In this document: in pieces, positions 60,960 to 64,000 of the stretch | Position numbering within the stretch: position 1 is the stretch's first letter | Layout of the letters: the number at the start of each line of letters is the position of its first letter | Source of the DNA: Pisolithus tinctorius | Taxonomy: Eukaryota > Basidiomycota > Agaricomycetes > Boletales > Pisolithaceae | DNA: 64,000 nt | Reading direction: 5' to 3' | NCBI GenBank assembly: GCA_024663395.1 | Contig: JANFAH010000007.1 | Coordinates: 930,001 to 994,000, forward strand | Program-made: the position numbers and the translations under genes | Notes under the pieces: generated by a model | Database searches by the model: none | Told to the model about the DNA's origin: nothing | Seen by the model: the letters and a program-made list of their open reading frames with translations, nothing else

Positions 60960-62903
60960 TTATGTTGGATGCGCGGGGCTAATTCGGTCCTCGATCCCAA
61001 GCATCCCGCAGAATGCAACGGTTTGTGGATTGGTATAAGGTGTTGCTGTAGAATTTGAGCCGGACGAAAACGAGTGAAGATAGTAAAGGAAGGAAAACTC
61101 ACGCTGCCTGCTGCCCCTCCCTTGTCCACCTTCCGAGCCAGGCCCAGGGGCTGTGCATACGAATATTTGATGTTCACTTATCAATAATTCCCGTGTTGTT
61201 TCTCCCGTACCATCTCCGTTTGACGTGCTATCACCACCCTCACTGGTCTCCGCCTTGTTCTGCACTAGATTCGTCAGGACCCATTCCAACTCCTGCGATA
61301 CCCTTGACCTTGCAGTCTCCTCGTCGGGAAACTGCGCCTGGTTCTGCGACCTCGAGAAATACTCATCGAAAGCGCGAGTTATGGCAAGCCATTCTGGGTC
61401 ATACGTTAGCTTGGGTGGAGGTTTTTCGGCATGCGAAGATGCGGAGGATGTGCTCGAAAGGGACTCAGAAGGAAGAAAAGGCAGATCGAGCGGTGCGGGG
61501 ACATCTATTACCTGTATATAATGAATAAGCTGGGCCAGTAACAAGGTGAAGGTACGGGGGACGAACCTCCAAGAAGTCTCTTCGTGGAAGGCACTTATCT
61601 AATGCGAGGAATCGTGTTTCTGACCGTTGTAAGAAGTCTGCTCCATTATCCACTGCCAACTCGCTTGGATTTGGAACCGCATTTTGTGCGATCATTGTTG
61701 CGGGCTCATCATCGTCATCATCGTCTATCTCGATCTCATCTGGATTGGCCTCCTTCTTGGCAGCTTCTCCCGGCCCAGTTGTGCTCCCATGTTGAAAGAC
61801 TCCCTCGAATTTGACATGTAGGTGTGCGGCAAACCACCACTCCGGCTTCAGCGTCTTCAGTAAGCCCATAAGTGGCGGCGAGCCCAATCTACCACATTCA
61901 ATGTCACTTTTGAAGAACGGTTTGCGACGAAGAAGACCGGATAAATCGCCGTGCTGTTCGATTGCGCAGGGCCAGTCATGAGACAGGAAAATGTGGGGCG
62001 ACGACAACTGTCAAGACACGGATACGTCAGAAGAGGAATATGGTGCGAAGGGCACCAAAAATGAGATAGGGCGTAACATACCAGAGATAATCGACGGACG
62101 TTGTACTCTCTGATGTGATATATGCTTCTCATAGAGCCGTGATCATAAGGCATGCGTTCGTGATGCCCTGTCCCCCAAACGTGTCAGTGACTCAGCAGTG
62201 CGCATAGAAAAGCAATATAAATATTGTTTAACAAAATATGCACACCTAGTCTAAAATCATGACTTTTGTATATCCCCGAGGCACCCGCGATCCGAAGGCC
62301 ATTTACCTGGACACAGCCAGCATGACCCAAGAAGTAAATGTTAGGAGCGAGCCATCCGCCATGGTATCTATACAGGAGCGTTGGTTTTTTTGGTTGATCG
62401 TATATGTGGAAGTAGGAGGTAGAAGTATGCAAACCACGCAGTACCGGTCATGTCAGAAATGGATTCTGGGGCTTCGTAGGAGAAAAAAGAACATCGGAAA
62501 CGTGAACTTACAATTCCCACAAGTAATTCGAAGCTTCATGATTACCCCCAATGACAATAGTCAAAACGGGAGCCGTCTTCTCGCCAGTGTAATATCTGCA
62601 TATTCGGACGCGACCATAGATACCTTTTCACTGCAATTGTTAGGGAATGAACCTACCTCCAAAAGTCCCCCAGCTGTCTATACTTCTGCGGAACTGCCAT
62701 ACACAACAGATCGGAATGATTCCGCATGGCTTGAAAGTCCCCACATATGAGGAGAAGGTCGACTTTGTAATTGCGACGTGTTTCGAGACTGCGGATGTGA
62801 GAGTAGATCGCATCGAGTGCACCATGGCAGCAGCCTTGGACAGCGATCTGGTCGTGACATGTCAACCTAATGCGAGAGTACACTCCCAAAGGCCTACCTT
62901 CAT
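60960..62903 (-). CDS. DBR1: RNA lariat debranching enzyme
   Basis: The ATG at 62903 encodes only Met-Lys before the first intron; the second exon continues '[15 protein letters not shown]'. This metallophosphoesterase hydrolyses the 2'-5' bond of excised intron lariats in the nucleus. Its catalytic motifs are all present in order: 'QGCCHG', '[12 protein letters not shown]', '[14 protein letters not shown]', 'FLSHDWP' and '[13 protein letters not shown]'. The C-terminal DBR1 domain includes '[17 protein letters not shown]' and '[14 protein letters not shown]', and an acidic insert ('[12 protein letters not shown]') lies between. Length (about 530-550 residues) and domain order fit fungal DBR1. 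It is divergent from the small membrane-protein gene, 271 bases away. Confidence 0.93.
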
Positions 62904-62971
62904 GACGGTGTTCCTATAGTGTTCTTGGGTGGCTGTGTAATCACTACTAACCCTTCATCTACGAAACGCTT

Positions 62972-62988
62972 AGTGCTCTTAGAGCACT
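62972..62988. repeat. Palindrome in a divergent promoter
   Basis: AGTGCTCT and AGAGCACT flank a single central T, and the half-site TCTTAGAG recurs directly after it. It sits in the 271 bases between the DBR1 start codon and the next gene on the + strand. A regulatory role is only possible, not shown. Confidence 0.45.
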
Positions 62989-63174
62989 CTTAGAGTACTT
63001 GACATCTGCCGAGTTGAATAACAGTACTTTCCGAGCTCTTGAACAATTCAAAAACTGTCAAAAGTGTATGCTGTAATTCGACCGTTTTGCAGATGTGATT
63101 GGGGCGAGTGACGTCATAGTATCATCCCCGAGCTTGTTATACTCTCCGTAAACAAAACACCGATAAAATACAAC

Positions 63175-63521
63175 ATGAGCGGTTCCCTGAACAGCCCTTA
63201 TAGCAAAGCTCTGGTGTGTTACACGGCCCCTCGTCCCCTATCCAACCTACAGACAGCTGAGTTTCATGCACGCAGGCTGTGGTATGCGTCGGCGCAATCG
63301 CCCTAACTGCGGGCTCCATGTATTTTGCCGCTGATGACAGTAAGAAGGAAGAAGGCCCCGATTCTCTCTACCGTGAGTTCCGTTGCCGTACATCCACAGG
63401 TTTCTTGCGATTCTTTCTCATATTGCAAGGCGAACAACCCCATTCGGGCCAGGATGACGCAAAGTACCACTCATCCGACGTAACTGAGAAGCTACGCGAA
63501 CCGCCATTGGTGAAGAAATGA
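63175..63521 (+). CDS. Small single-pass membrane protein, function unknown
   Basis: Three exons (63175-63213, 63276-63372, 63430-63521) join in phase to 75 residues. Residues 1-12 ('MSGSLNSPYSKA') are followed by one hydrophobic span ('AVVCVGAIALTAGSMYF') and a charged hydrophilic tail ending 'REPPLVKK'. Size and layout resemble small fungal inner-mitochondrial or ER membrane proteins, but I recognise no family. Consistent splice phases make a real gene likely. Confidence 0.6.
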
Positions 63522-63679
63522 TGCATTCAATTATCAGACTCCCTTCTCAACGACATGAATCCTCTGTATTTGGTCTCATGGGTACTCGTCGTCAGTCTGT
63601 ACACTAAAGTAACGCGTAAGGGAATCGTTGGTACGCTTGAAGGGCTCGTGCTAACCTGCGTCATGCCTCCTTCACCCAA
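63522..63679. other. Short region between converging genes
   Basis: This contains the 3' untranslated regions of the small membrane-protein gene (+) and the partial gene at the right edge (-). Nothing else was recognised. Confidence 0.4.
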
Positions 63680-64000
63680 CTAAGCTGTTTTCCTTGCCAT
63701 TGCAACATACCCCAGTGTACCCTGCCACCATACGACCATTGCGAGTCCGAGCAGACCGTGCAGTGTGCCCCACACAACTTCGGGGGTGACCTTGAGCCTA
63801 CAACTCACCAGTGAACACTTGGACTTTCACCCCCAAAAATCAGAAAGTTAGAAAAAGTGAAGGGCAACGCACGATTCAAATAGAGGTCCAAAGCTATGCG
63901 GTATGAACCGGGGGGCCTGGAACAAGACCGTAGACGCAACGCTGTGGTAGATGCAAAGCCCGATAGCTAAGGCGCGCTTTCCAGGGAGGAATTCTGATTT
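63680..64000 (-). CDS. 3' part of a small membrane-protein gene, 5' end missing
   Basis: Two exons at the right edge read on the minus strand and join in phase. The upstream one encodes 'ALAIGLCIYHSVASTVLF' and 'APRFIPHSFGPLFE', and the downstream one 'VWGTLHGLLGLAMVVWWQG', ending 'MARKTA' at TAG 63680-63682. Two hydrophobic segments suggest an integral membrane protein. I do not recognise the family, and the start lies beyond the window. Confidence 0.6.

Overview
This window comes from the nuclear genome of a fungus, almost certainly a filamentous basidiomycete of the Agaricomycetes type. The evidence is dense intron-rich genes with very short introns (mostly 48-70 bases), a gene-dense layout on both strands, and a gene set with basidiomycete character: a Kpp2/Ubc3-type MAP kinase, a Chs4/Skt5 chitin-synthase activator ending in a CAAX box, and a WW-like multi-membrane protein of a type I associate with mushroom-forming fungi. 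I saw no tRNA or rRNA gene, no CRISPR array, and no intact transposon. Where I joined exons I checked the reading phase, and most genes close perfectly.

Layout. 1-1596: 3' part of a mitochondrial 2-oxoacid dehydrogenase kinase gene (+). 2789-5245: NCS1 uracil/allantoin-type permease (-) that seems frame-broken. 5935-6531: small Lys/Ser-rich protein with a KEN motif (-). 7767-9946: Ran1/Pat1-like protein kinase (+). 10674-11723: mitochondrial ribosomal protein uS5m (-), divergent from a PITH-domain gene (11848-12718, +), then an ELYS-like nuclear pore protein (12852-15363, +). 15947-17728: ERK-type MAP kinase (+). 18657-21222: Chs4/Skt5 activator (+).

21702-34002 is a complete nitrate assimilation cluster. 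Nitrite reductase (-) and the NRT2 nitrate transporter (+) diverge from a 1.1-kb promoter carrying seven GATAAG/CTTATC sites, and nitrate reductase (+) follows. Together they import nitrate, reduce it to nitrite and then to ammonium. An RmlD/MAT2B-like NAD(P)-binding gene (34181-35439, -) flanks the cluster.

36513-39784: CSC1/OSCA-type channel (+), apparently with its start codon split by an intron and an EF-hand-like loop in the cytosolic linker. 40015-41380: Sec20 SNARE with a C-terminal RDEL (-). 41770-46137: large chromodomain protein with an incomplete PHD finger (-). 46361-48312: Old Yellow Enzyme-type oxidoreductase with a C-terminal membrane segment (+). 48351-49821: aldo-keto reductase (-), with a decayed second copy at about 52301-53440; fragments of what may be a multi-membrane gene lie between them. 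53932-55645: TFIIE alpha (-). 55948-56888: 40S ribosomal protein uS7/RPS5 (-). 57739-60666: WW-like multi-membrane protein (+). 60960-62903: lariat debranching enzyme DBR1 (-). 63175-63521: small single-pass protein (+). 63680-64000: 3' part of an unrecognised membrane-protein gene (-).

The most unusual items are the frame-broken permease, the decayed aldo-keto reductase duplicate, two GC-AG introns in neighbouring genes, the split start codon and EF-hand-like loop of the CSC1 gene, the half-PHD/chromodomain protein, and several perfect inverted repeats next to genes. No wholly new biological system could be established from sequence alone.
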